64,000 bases of DNA from Roseiarcus sp963809245. GTDB taxonomy: Bacteria; Pseudomonadota; Alphaproteobacteria; Rhizobiales; Beijerinckiaceae. Shown one piece after another: positions 52,809 through 60,917 of this stretch. Where the stretch lies: assembly GCA_963809245.1 (NCBI GenBank), contig CAWEIU010000003.1, positions 620,001 through 684,000 on the forward strand, written 5' to 3'. Each line of letters opens with the position of its first letter. Within the stretch, counting starts at the first letter, position 1. A program made the position numbers and the translations under genes. The notes beneath the pieces are model-generated. The model worked only from the letters and a program-made list of their open reading frames with translations. It searched no databases and was not told the DNA's origin.

Positions 52809-54338
52809 CTAGCGGGCGAGAAGCGCCGCTTTGACTTCCGATTTCAACACTTTGCCGACCTTTGAGCGCGGCAGCTCGGCCCATACTTCGATCTGCTTGG
52901 GCGTTTTCACGCTGCCGATCCGCTGCTTGACGAAGGCGGCGACGGCCTCGACGTCCACGGTGAGGCCCGCCTTGGCCTGCACGACTGCGACGATGCGCTC
53001 GCCCCATTTGGGGTCGGGCAGGCCGACGACGGCGCAATCCTGGACCGCCTCATGCGCCGCCAGCGCCTGCTCGACCTCGATCGAATAGACGTTGAAGCCG
53101 CCCGTGATGATCATGTCCTTGGCGCGATCGACGATGGTGAGGAAATTCTCTTCATCGAGATAGCCGATGTCGCCGGTGTGATGCCAGCCATGCGCCGAGA
53201 CCTCGGCGGTCGCCTCCGGGTTCTTGTAATAGCCGTCCATGACGAGCGAGCCGCGCACGACGATCTCGCCGCGCTCGCCGACCGCCAGTAACGCCCCCTC
53301 GCCGTTCATGATCGCAACCTGGACGAGCGGGCTGATGCGCCCGGCCGAAGCGAGCCGCTCGACCGCAACCGAGCCGTCGGGATGGTAGTGGTCCTTCGGC
53401 GCCATCATCGAGATCATCATCGGCGCTTCAGTCTGGCCGAAGAGCTGCGCCATCGGGCCTATCCGCCGCAAGGCTTCCGTCAGGCGCGCAGTCGATATTG
53501 GGGCCGCGCCATACCAGAAGCACTGCAGCGACGAGAGATCAGCCTTCGCCAGCGCGGGATGATCGAGAACCATGTAGATCAAGGTCGGCGGCAAAAACGC
53601 ATGTGTAATGCGATAGGCCTCGATCAGACGCAGAAATTCGCCGACGTCGGGACGCGGCATGACGACGACGCGGCCGCCGAGCGTCATGATGGGAAAACAA
53701 AGCACGCCAGCGGCGTGGGTGAGCGGAGCCAGCGCGAGGTAACGCGGCCGGCCCTCGAAGGGATAGCCCATCAGGGTCAACGCGGTCATCGATTCGAGGC
53801 TTCGCCCCGGCAGCATGACGCCTTTGGGTTTGCCGGTGGTTCCGCCTGTCCCGGGCAGCATCGCGAGATCGTCGATCGGATCGCGATTGAAGGGGCTGTC
53901 GTCGAGGCCGGCGAGCCATTGGTCGAAGGACCGCGCAAAGGGCGTCTCGGCGTCGAGGCACACCACGGTTGCGAGCTTCGGCAGGCCGGGCAGAATCGCT
54001 TCGATCATCGATGCGTAGTGGCTGTGGAACAGCAGCAGGCGGCAATCGAACGCATCGAGAATGAACTGGTTCTCAGCCGCTTCGTTGCGCGGATTGATCG
54101 GGCACCAGACCGCGCCCGCGCGCGACACGCCGAAGACGCAAGAAAAGGCGATCGGGTCGTTGCTGGAGAGAATGGCGACCTTATCGCCCGCGGCGACGCC
54201 GGAGGCAGCAAGGCCGCGCGCGACGCGATAGGTGAGGCGCTGTACCTCGCCGTAGCTGAAGTCCCGGCCGCCCATCGTCAGGCAAGGCGCATCGGGGCCG
54301 AGCGAGGCGCCTTTGTCGAGATAATCGATCAGACGCAC
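52809..54338 (-). CDS. Acyl-CoA synthetase / AMP-dependent ligase
   Basis: The protein is 509 aa. It activates a carboxylic acid as acyl-AMP and then acyl-CoA. The start is GTG 54338 (MRLIDYLDKGASLGPDAP), with GGAGG 6 bases upstream; the open frame continues to 54533, but that extension runs through a repeat hairpin and is not coding. ANL-superfamily motifs: LPGTGGTTGKPKGVMLP (P-loop, about 162-178), FGQTEAPMMISMM (about 300), DGYYKNPEAT, GWHHTGDIGYLDEENFLTIV and DRAKDMIITGGFNVYSIEVE, with C-terminal Lys in PRSKVGKVLK. The specific acid is unknown. Confidence 0.9.
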   Translation of the reverse strand: MRLIDYLDKGASLGPDAPCLTMGGRDFSYGEVQRLTYRVARGLAASGVAAGDKVAILSSNDPIAFSCVFGVSRAGAVWCPINPRNEAAENQFILDAFDCRLLLFHSHYASMIEAILPGLPKLATVVCLDAETPFARSFDQWLAGLDDSPFNRDPIDDLAMLPGTGGTTGKPKGVMLPGRSLESMTALTLMGYPFEGRPRYLALAPLTHAAGVLCFPIMTLGGRVVVMPRPDVGEFLRLIEAYRITHAFLPPTLIYMVLDHPALAKADLSSLQCFWYGAAPISTARLTEALRRIGPMAQLFGQTEAPMMISMMAPKDHYHPDGSVAVERLASAGRISPLVQVAIMNGEGALLAVGERGEIVVRGSLVMDGYYKNPEATAEVSAHGWHHTGDIGYLDEENFLTIVDRAKDMIITGGFNVYSIEVEQALAAHEAVQDCAVVGLPDPKWGERIVAVVQAKAGLTVDVEAVAAFVKQRIGSVKTPKQIEVWAELPRSKVGKVLKSEVKAALLAR

Positions 54339-54472
54339 GTGCGCCTCCAGGCTTTGTGCTGTTAGACGGTTCGCGCCTGCTTCCCTCTCCTCGCTCGCGG
54401 CGGTCATGCCGGCGAAAAGCGGGCCTCCAGCGGCGTCGGGCGCGGGCGCTTCAAATCGAAAGGCTGGGGCGG

Positions 54473-54503
54473 CTGCCTGGACTCCCGCTTTCGCGAGGGT
54501 AAC
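54473..54503. repeat. Repeat hairpin core, copy C
   Basis: TGCCTGGACTCCCGCTTTCG then CGAGGGTAACA resembles the hairpin core of the repeat at 36485-36519 (TGTCTGGCCCCGCTTTCGCG...). It occupies the gap between the ligase and the saccharopine-dehydrogenase-like gene and may weaken transcription into the ligase. Confidence 0.6.
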
Positions 54504-54525
54504 AGGAGGCGTCGCCCCAGGTCCA

Positions 54526-55647
54526 TCAAGCATGAACCGTCAGGATCGGGTTCATCACCAGCCCGAAGCTGCGCAGTTGCCCGAGCAGCTCGCGATGGCC
54601 GAACGCCTGGCAGGCCGAGGCGAAGCCGGCCCGCTTCGGCGGCGTCTGCAACAGCGAGAAGGCGGCGTAGGCCTGCAGCATACCCGTCTGCTTGTAGTTG
54701 CAGTTGCCGTGGATCACGCAATGCGCGCGCCCGAGCGGCCCCGACGCATGGACGGAATCGACCGACGTGTTGATGCGCGGATTCTCGCGCGGCGGCATGC
54801 TCGGCTGGAGCGAAGCGGCGATGTCCGCCAGCGCCGCCTCCTGCTGATCGAGCGGCAGCGGCTTGATCTTCTCCTTGACCATCTGCTGCGTCGCTACGAC
54901 CCCCTGCATCACATCGCGGGACAGGACGCCGCCGATGACCTTGCAATTGGCGACGCGCGGGTCGTTCTTGAACCACACGGGATGGGCCGTGCCGCCCCAG
55001 GGAACGGCGATCGCGCTTTCATGCTGGCCGGGAACCGCGACCTCGAAATTGGCTGTGAGATCCCACTCGACGTATTTCTTCTGCTGCAGGTAGAACCACT
55101 TCGCCTTGAGGATGGTGAAGATGGTCTGCGTCGAGGCGTAGGTCGGAAAGCCCTTCCACAACACCAGGATGTCGAGCGTGTCGAGGCCGGGCGTCTCGAG
55201 GCATATGTTGGCCGCGATTTCGCCGGTCGTGTACATCTGCGCAATGCCCGGCGCGAGCAGTAGGCCCTTGGCGGCGAATTCGGCGCCCCAGCGCTCTTGC
55301 GCCATCAGCATCCAGTCCTGCTCGCCGGTGGTGTCGGTGTAGTGGCAGCCGGCGGCGAGCGCCGCCTCCACCGCGACCGGCGCGTGTTTCACGAACGGGC
55401 CGACCATGTTGGAGACGACTTTGGCGCCGCGGAACAATTCGGTCAGCGCCTCGACATTGTGCGCGACCTCGACCACCTCGTATTCGGCGGTCTCGATGCC
55501 GGGGATCTTCTCCAGCACCGCCTTCACCTTTGCGCCGTCGCGGCCGGCGGCGATGAAGGGGATGTTATATTCGCGAAGATATTCGCAAACGAGGCGGCCG
55601 GTGTAGCCGGAGACGCCGTAGACGACGACGGGTTTCTTCTCGCTCAT
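54526..55647 (-). CDS. Saccharopine-dehydrogenase-like (DUF5938-type) NAD(P)-binding protein
   Basis: The protein is 373 aa. The N-terminal dinucleotide fold VVVYGVSGYTGRLVCEYLRE (residues 7-26) and VVSNMVGPFVKHAPVAVEAA place it with saccharopine dehydrogenase/trans-acting enoyl reductase-like proteins. The later ICLETPGLDTLDILVLWKGF and TYASTQTIFTILKAKWF are conserved in a subgroup of unknown reaction. GGGGAG lies 6 bases before the ATG. It follows the SDR gene by 12 bases, so it is co-transcribed. A reductase acting on the same substrate as the SDR and ligase is likely; this is inference. Confidence 0.8.
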   Translation of the reverse strand: MSEKKPVVVYGVSGYTGRLVCEYLREYNIPFIAAGRDGAKVKAVLEKIPGIETAEYEVVEVAHNVEALTELFRGAKVVSNMVGPFVKHAPVAVEAALAAGCHYTDTTGEQDWMLMAQERWGAEFAAKGLLLAPGIAQMYTTGEIAANICLETPGLDTLDILVLWKGFPTYASTQTIFTILKAKWFYLQQKKYVEWDLTANFEVAVPGQHESAIAVPWGGTAHPVWFKNDPRVANCKVIGGVLSRDVMQGVVATQQMVKEKIKPLPLDQQEAALADIAASLQPSMPPRENPRINTSVDSVHASGPLGRAHCVIHGNCNYKQTGMLQAYAAFSLLQTPPKRAGFASACQAFGHRELLGQLRSFGLVMNPILTVHA

Positions 55648-55659
55648 TGTTCGCTCCCC

Positions 55660-56463
55660 TCACATGCCCATGCCGCCATCGACCGGCAGACCCGCGCCGG
55701 TGATGAAACGTGCTTCGTTCGAGCAGAGGAACACGGCGGCGTCGGCAATGTCGGACACCTCCGCCAGACGCCCAAGCGGCGTCTGCTGAAGGACCCCGCC
55801 GACCGCCGCGTTGACGTCGGGCGCCAGCCCGACCGCGACGATGTCGCTGGCGAGTTGCATGCCCATCACGGTCGGAATGAGGCCGGGGTAGATGCAATTG
55901 ACGCGCACGCCGTAACCGAGCTTGCCGGATTCCATCGCGGCGATGCGAGTCAGCCGATCGACGGCGGATTTGGTGGCCGAATAGCCGGCGATCCCGGGGA
56001 AAGCGATCGTCGCCGCCACGGATGAGATGTTGACGACGGCGCCGCCCGCTCCCGCCGAGCCGCCCGGCCGCATGGCGCGGAAGGCGTGCTTCAGGCCGAG
56101 CGCGCCCCCGACCAGGTTGACGTCGCACATGCGGCGCAGGTCCTCGGCTTTGACGTCCGCCACCAACGAGGTGATCTCGATCCCGGCGTTGTTGATCAGA
56201 ATGTCGTAGCCGCCGAGCGTCTTCACCGTGTCGGCGACGGCCCGTTCCCACTGGCCCTCGTCGGTCACGTCGAGCGGCGTGAAGCCGGCTTTCACATCGA
56301 GTTTGGCGAGATTGGCGGCCGTCTCGCGGCCCGCTTCGGCGAGGATGTCGCCGATCATGACCGAGGCGCCCGCCTTGGCGAGCCCCTCCGCTATGGCCGC
56401 CCCGATGCCCCGCGCGCCGCCGGTGACCAGCGCCCTGCGCCCGGCCAGACTCCGTCCGCTCAT
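55660..56463 (-). CDS. Short-chain dehydrogenase/reductase (SDR)
   Basis: The protein is 267 aa. Classical SDR: cofactor motif VTGGARGIGAAIAEGLAKAG (about 13-32), NNAG (about 91-94), and the catalytic Ser-Tyr-Lys in NISSVAATIAFPGIAGYSAT and K (about 146-170), then PGLIPTVMG. GGAGG lies 7 bases before the ATG. It heads the run SDR, saccharopine-dehydrogenase-like, acyl ligase, and is divergent from a TetR gene across a 34-bp palindrome. Confidence 0.9.
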   Translation of the reverse strand: MSGRSLAGRRALVTGGARGIGAAIAEGLAKAGASVMIGDILAEAGRETAANLAKLDVKAGFTPLDVTDEGQWERAVADTVKTLGGYDILINNAGIEITSLVADVKAEDLRRMCDVNLVGGALGLKHAFRAMRPGGSAGAGGAVVNISSVAATIAFPGIAGYSATKSAVDRLTRIAAMESGKLGYGVRVNCIYPGLIPTVMGMQLASDIVAVGLAPDVNAAVGGVLQQTPLGRLAEVSDIADAAVFLCSNEARFITGAGLPVDGGMGM

Positions 56464-56517
56464 GTTGCGTTTCCTCCGTTGATTTGTTCTTTTCTTGACA
56501 CTCGTTCAGGAATGTCG

Positions 56518-56551
56518 TGACAAGTGTCCAACGAATTTTGGACACCTGTCA
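56518..56551. promoter_or_regulatory. 34-bp TetR operator palindrome
   Basis: Left half-site TGACAAGTGTCCAA (56518-56531) and right half-site TTGGACACCTGTCA (56538-56551) are inverted repeats matching at 13 of 14 positions around a 6-base spacer. The site lies between the divergent SDR and tetR genes, 54 bases from the SDR ATG and 59 from the TetR ATG. A partial further copy, TTGACACTCG, is nearby at 56495. Confidence 0.8.
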
Positions 56552-56610
56552 AGGCGCTTGCAGGAAGCCTGTGGCATGATACCGAGCTAGGAAACGCAGA
56601 GGCGAAGGGG

Positions 56611-57252
56611 ATGACGTCGCAGACGATCGAACTTTCCGAGGCCCGTCCCACGGCCAAGGGGCGGCGCGCGCCCGTCGACAAGTTCGGCGCCCGGCGCATC
56701 GAACTCGCTGAAGCCGCGCTGGCGACGCTCGGCGAGCTCGGCTATGCCCGCACCAGCCTGAGGGAGATCGCCGAGAACACGAAGTTCTCGCACGGCGTCT
56801 TTCACTATTATTTCGCCGACAAGAACGAGCTGATCTGTTTTTGCGTGCGCCACTACAAGGCGAAATGCGTCGCGCGCTACGACGAAACGGTGGCGAGGGC
56901 GCGCACGCGCGAAGCGTTGATGGCCGGCTTTCTCGAGAAGCTCGGCGAGACGATTCGCGACGAAGCGCCGATGCACCGCCTCTGGTACGACCTGCGCGCT
57001 CAGGCGCTGTTCGAGGACGCTTTTCGCCAGGATGTGGCGGCGATCGACAAGAGCCTGGAGGCGATGGTGTGGCGTATCGTCAGCCGCTTCGCCGAACTCG
57101 GCGGCAAGCAGCCGGCGATTTCGCCCCCTGCCCTCTACGCTTTGTTCGACGGCCTGTTCCAGAAGGCGCTGTTCGAGCGCGTCGCCGGCAACGCCGAGGC
57201 GGTCGCCGATCTCCTCGCGGAGGTCAGAAGGCTGCTGCCGGCGGTCGCCTGA
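56611..57252 (+). CDS. TetR-family transcriptional regulator
   Basis: The protein is 213 aa from ATG 56611 (MTSQTIELSEARPTAKGRRA), with GAGG 8 bases upstream; an earlier in-frame ATG at 56524 lies inside the operator. The DNA-binding domain is ELAEAALATLGELGYARTSL then REIAENTKFSHGVFHYYFAD and KNELICF (about 30-75). The C-terminal ligand domain is typical in size. By position it represses the SDR-ligase run and itself, released by an acyl or other hydrophobic effector; the effector is inferred only. Confidence 0.88.
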   Translation: MTSQTIELSEARPTAKGRRAPVDKFGARRIELAEAALATLGELGYARTSLREIAENTKFSHGVFHYYFADKNELICFCVRHYKAKCVARYDETVARARTREALMAGFLEKLGETIRDEAPMHRLWYDLRAQALFEDAFRQDVAAIDKSLEAMVWRIVSRFAELGGKQPAISPPALYALFDGLFQKALFERVAGNAEAVADLLAEVRRLLPAVA

Positions 57253-57264
57253 CGGCGCCTCGTC

Positions 57265-57624
57265 TCAACGCGGAAAGGCCGCGCCATAAGCTTCCGGCCT
57301 GAAGCCGACCAGCAGCGCGCCGCCGGCATCGAGCACCGGGCGCTTGATCATCGATGGCTGCGCGGCCATCAGGGCGATCGCTTTCGCGCCGGTGATCGCC
57401 TGCTTCTCAGCATCGGGCAGCGCGCGAAAAGTCGTGCCCGAGCGGTTGAGCAGCGTCTCCCAACCCACCGCCTCCACCCAGGCTTCGAGCCGCGCGAGCT
57501 CGATCCCCTCCGCTTTATAGTCGTGAAAGGCGTAGGCGACGCCACGCTCGTCGAGCCAGCGGCGCGCTTTCTTCATGGTGTCGCAGTTCTTGATGCCATA
57601 GATGACGATCGGCTTCGTGCTCAA
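57265..57624 (-). CDS. ArsC/Spx-family protein (YffB-like)
   Basis: The protein is 119 aa from TTG 57624 (MSTKPIVIYGIKNCDTMKKA). The thioredoxin-like fold carries a single N-terminal Cys in GIKNCDTMKKARRWLDERGV, followed by FHDYKAEGIE, WETLLNRSGTTFRALPD and MIKRPVLDAGGALLVGF. This matches the YffB/Spx/ArsC-like family of unknown physiological role; the arsenate-reductase active-site pattern is not complete. It follows the GST gene by 10 bases, so the two form an operon. A longer frame upstream overlaps the GST and is a shadow. Confidence 0.87.
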   Translation of the reverse strand: MSTKPIVIYGIKNCDTMKKARRWLDERGVAYAFHDYKAEGIELARLEAWVEAVGWETLLNRSGTTFRALPDAEKQAITGAKAIALMAAQPSMIKRPVLDAGGALLVGFRPEAYGAAFPR

Positions 57625-57634
57625 GACCGCGCCC

Positions 57635-58339
57635 TCACGACCGCTTGGGGATTTCGATGCCGCGCTGCACCGCCGGCCGCGCCAGCGCGCGGTCGAGCCA
57701 CGCGGGAACCCGCTCCAGCGCATCGAAGTCGACCAGCGATCGCGCGCCGTAGAAGCCGACGAGGTTGCGCACCCAGCCGAGCAGCGAAACGTCGGCGATG
57801 GTGAATTCGTCGCCCATGATCCAGGGCTGGCTGTCGAGCCGCGTCTCGAGAACGCCGAGCAGACGCTTCGACTCGTTGCGAAACCGTTCCAGCGGCCGCT
57901 TGTCCTCGATCTCCTTGCCGGCGAATTTGAAGAAATAGCCGAGCTGGCCGAAGATCGGCCCGATGAAGGCCATCTGGAAGAAGACCCACTGGATGGTCTC
58001 GTAGCGACGCGCCGGGTCGGCCGGCAGCAATTGGCCCGACTTCTCCGCGAGATAGACAAGGATGGCGCCCGATTCGAACAGGCCCATCGGTTTGCCGCCG
58101 GGGCCGTTGGGATCGAGGATCGCCGGGATCTTGCCGTTCGGGTTGAGCGACAGGAATTCCGGCGTCCAGCTATCGTTCTTGCCGATGTCGATGAGGTGCG
58201 GCTCGTAGGGCAGACCGATCTCCTCCAGCATGATCGAGATTTTTACGCCGTTGGGCGTCGGCAGCGAATAGAGCTGCAGCCGATCGGGATGCTGCGCCGG
58301 CCAGCGCCGAGTGATGGGAAATGCGGAGAGGTCGGACAT
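57635..58339 (-). CDS. Glutathione S-transferase, YfcG/YghU-like
   Basis: The protein is 234 aa. LQLYSLPTPNGVKISIMLEE (about 21-40) carries the Thr-Pro-Asn active-site segment of nu-class, disulfide-bond-reductase-type GSTs. It is followed by FLSLNPNGKIPAILDPNGPG, LFESGAILVYLAEKSG, and helical-domain motifs WVFFQMAFIGPIFGQLGYFF and FTIADVSLLGWVRNL. Such enzymes bind two glutathiones and reduce disulfides. GGGAG precedes the ATG. Confidence 0.9.
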   Translation of the reverse strand: MSDLSAFPITRRWPAQHPDRLQLYSLPTPNGVKISIMLEEIGLPYEPHLIDIGKNDSWTPEFLSLNPNGKIPAILDPNGPGGKPMGLFESGAILVYLAEKSGQLLPADPARRYETIQWVFFQMAFIGPIFGQLGYFFKFAGKEIEDKRPLERFRNESKRLLGVLETRLDSQPWIMGDEFTIADVSLLGWVRNLVGFYGARSLVDFDALERVPAWLDRALARPAVQRGIEIPKRS

Positions 58340-58470
58340 GGGGGCTCCCGATGGACGGCAAGCGGAATGCGGAGGACCATAAACGGCGGTTCACGGATCG
58401 CCAACCGGCGACCGAAAACAAGAAATCGAGCGGCGCCATCCCAAGCCGCTTCCCGATCCGGCTGCCAAGC

Positions 58471-59055
58471 TCAAGGCTCGGCCACGGGCAAATCGAGCGC
58501 CGAACGCTTCAGCCCGGCATCACGCTCATAAAGCGCCGTTTGGCGCGCGCCAGCCAACAGATCGGCGCCCGGCGAGAAGTCGACGAACCGCCTGTTGAAG
58601 GGCGGCGCGCCGCAACCGGGCGTCAAGCAGGCCGGCTTGTCCTTGGGGCATCGATTGAAAGAGCAGAGCCGGCCGAGGTAGCGGTCGCTGCCGGGTTCGA
58701 TTAGAAAGACGTCGACCTGGTGGCCGACGACGCTGACGCTGGTTCCCGCCTCGTACGCCGCGCGTAATGCGAGATCGGCGGCGCGGCGCAATTCGCCAAG
58801 GCGGTGCTGCGAATCGATCCACAAGGCCAAATCGAGATCGCCGCATTCGTGCCACACCTCGACCCGTTGGCGACGAAATTGCGTGAAGCGTGGGATCTCT
58901 TTCCAGAGCGGCTTGGCGACCGAACCGATGACAGCCACCGCCTGCACCTCGGCGAAGCGCGTCCAGGCTTGCGCCACCACATCCGCCGCCATGCGAAACT
59001 GCCGCTGGCGCTCCACCATGAGGCGGTTCTGCTCTTCGATCACGACGCGGCGCAC
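58471..59055 (-). CDS. Nucleotidyltransferase-like protein with a cysteine cluster, function unknown
   Basis: The protein is 194 aa from GTG 59055, chosen for GGAG about 7 bases upstream. AVAVIGSVAKPLWKEI followed by HECGDLDLALWID (about residues 40-75) has the GS...D-x-D layout of the DNA-polymerase-beta-like nucleotidyltransferase fold. A cysteine group C-x5-C-x6-C-x4-C lies in LCSFNRCPKDKPACLTPGCG (about 148-168) and could bind a metal. I do not recognise a named family. It lies 75 bases after the MDR reductase on the same strand. Confidence 0.65.
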   Translation of the reverse strand: MRRVVIEEQNRLMVERQRQFRMAADVVAQAWTRFAEVQAVAVIGSVAKPLWKEIPRFTQFRRQRVEVWHECGDLDLALWIDSQHRLGELRRAADLALRAAYEAGTSVSVVGHQVDVFLIEPGSDRYLGRLCSFNRCPKDKPACLTPGCGAPPFNRRFVDFSPGADLLAGARQTALYERDAGLKRSALDLPVAEP

Positions 59056-59130
59056 GATCCTACTCCGAAAGCTTCGCCGGTGCGATCGGCGCCAGATTGG
59101 TGGGGCATGGGTTTCTTCCCTCAAACGGGA

Positions 59131-60198
59131 TCAGGGCTGCATGACGACGTATTCGAGGTTGCCTGCGACCGCGGCGGCTTCCATCGCCTGCGGCAGTTCG
59201 GCGAGCGGATAGACGCGCGGTCGTATGGAGCTGATGTCGAGTAGGCCGCCGCGCAGCAAATCGAGCAGACGCCGGTACACATTGGCGGGGTACATGAACT
59301 GGCCGAGAATCTCCCAGTTGTTCAGCATCAGCAACGTATAGGGCACGGGCAGCGGCGTCGTCATGCTGCCCATCAAGACGAGGCGCCCGCCCCGTCGCAA
59401 GCTGTGGAGCGCGGCGAGCGTCGCGTTCGGATCGCCAGCGGAGCCAACCATGTCGAAGGCGATGTGCGCACCGCCTCCCGCCGCCGCGCGAAGCGCCGCC
59501 GCATCCGCTTCAACGTCGCCCACCAGCGCGACTGGCCACACACGCGGTCCGCCAGCCTCGGCGACCGCATCCAGCACTTTGCGATTGCGGCCGGCGGCGA
59601 CGACGCGCGCCGCGCCCATCGAGACGCCGAGAAGCACGGCCGCCGTTCCATAAGCTCCGGTGGCGCCCGTGACCACCAGCGTTTCCCCCGCCGCCAACCG
59701 CCCGCGCAACAAGCCGCCGAAGGGGATGATGCAGCGGCTAACCGCGACGAGGCTCGAGGCGTCGAGATGGTCGAGGCCGTCGGCCGGCGTCACCGTCTCG
59801 ACCGGCATCAGCGCGTAGTCGGCGAGCGTGCCATCGGGCCAATCCGCCAGCACGGCCTCGGCGCCCACTCCCGCAGTCAGGCCGATCAGGACTTGCGGAG
59901 GTTCGCCCACATTCTCGCGCGCGACAAAATGCGAAGACAAGAGGACGCGCTGACCGGGGTGGAGGCTCCAGACATCGCGCCCGACGGCCTCCACGATGCC
60001 AACTCCGTTCGTCCCGATTGTGAACTCTTGGGTTGGGGGATTGTAGAAGGGCAGTTTCCCTTCGACATAGGGCTTCAGGTACGACATCAGGGCCGAGGCT
60101 TCGATGCGCACGAGCACGCTGCCGGCCCGCGGCTGCGGCGTCGGGATCTCCTTCAGGGTGAGGTTGCCGCCAAGCCGATCCAGGCGCCAAGCTTTCAT
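59131..60198 (-). CDS. Zinc-independent MDR-family alcohol dehydrogenase/quinone oxidoreductase
   Basis: The protein is 355 aa from ATG 60198 (MKAWRLDRLGGNLTLKEIPT), the usual family start; in-frame upstream ATGs add up to 13 residues. MDR features: VLVRIEASALMSYLKPYVEG, GTNGVGIVEAVGRDVWSLHP-like GroES domain and the NADP-binding loop VVTGATGAYGTAAVLLGVSM (about 174-193). The structural-zinc cysteines are absent, as in quinone oxidoreductases. The substrate is unknown. Confidence 0.85.
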   Translation of the reverse strand: MKAWRLDRLGGNLTLKEIPTPQPRAGSVLVRIEASALMSYLKPYVEGKLPFYNPPTQEFTIGTNGVGIVEAVGRDVWSLHPGQRVLLSSHFVARENVGEPPQVLIGLTAGVGAEAVLADWPDGTLADYALMPVETVTPADGLDHLDASSLVAVSRCIIPFGGLLRGRLAAGETLVVTGATGAYGTAAVLLGVSMGAARVVAAGRNRKVLDAVAEAGGPRVWPVALVGDVEADAAALRAAAGGGAHIAFDMVGSAGDPNATLAALHSLRRGGRLVLMGSMTTPLPVPYTLLMLNNWEILGQFMYPANVYRRLLDLLRGGLLDISSIRPRVYPLAELPQAMEAAAVAGNLEYVVMQP

Positions 60199-60338
60199 GC
60201 ATTTCGGAGGCATTCGAACGATCTCACAGGGCTTCACAGACGACAGTGTTACGCGGAGCCCCCGAAGCGATCAAATAAGCGGGGACACGCCGAGGCGCGA
60301 CCGATGCTGTCTGAAGCGCCAGATTGGAGAGGTTCGTC

Positions 60339-60913
60339 ATGACCAGCTTGCAGAGCTACGCAATTTTCGAGACGCTGCTCGGCTTTGTCGCGATCGCCTG
60401 GAGGGGAAACGCGGTCACGTATCTCCGCTTGCCCGCGAAGAGCGAAGCCGCTGCGGAGCATGCGCTGCTGCGCCGCCTCCCCGAGGTCGAGCGAAGCGCG
60501 CCGCTCCTGCAGAGATCGCTTCGGTCATCGAGGCGGCGAAGCGTTACTTCGCCGGCGCCGAGACCGACTTTTCAGAGGTCGAGGTCGATCTCGGCCCGCA
60601 GGAGCCGTTCTTCGCGCGCGTCTACGAACGGGTCAGAAGGCTCGGCTGGGGCCAGACGACGACCTACGGCGCCATCGCGAAAGAATTGGGCGCGGGCCCG
60701 CAGGCCGCTCGCGACGTCGGCCAGGCCATGGCGGCGAACCCCCTGCCGCTGATCGTGCCCTGCCACCGGGTTCTGGCCGCTGGCGACAAGATCGGCGGCT
60801 TCTCCGCGCCGGGAGGCTCGCTCGCCAAGACGAAGATGCTGGAGATTGAAGGCGTTCGTCTCCCGGCGGCCGCCGATAAACAGCAAGCCAAGCAGCTCAC
60901 GCTCCCGTTCTGA
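60339..60913 (+). pseudogene. ogt: Methylated-DNA-[protein]-cysteine S-methyltransferase, frameshifted
   Basis: This suicide enzyme removes O6-alkyl groups from guanine. The N-terminal part starts at ATG 60339 (MTSLQSYAIFETLLGFVAIA) with GGAGAGG upstream, and reads to about VERSAP near 60502. The frame must then move back by one base to continue as EIASVIEAAKRYFAGAETDF, TTTYGAIAKELG, and the active-site PLIVPCHRVLAAGDKIGGFS, ending at 60911-60913. A single missing base at about 60500-60507 accounts for it. Either a recent inactivation or a sequencing error. Confidence 0.85.
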
Positions 60914-60917
60914 ACGG

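Noticed and set aside
54339..54533. N-terminal extension of the acyl-CoA ligase
   Set aside because: It translates a repeat hairpin; the GTG at 54338 has GGAGG and gives the conserved family N-terminus.
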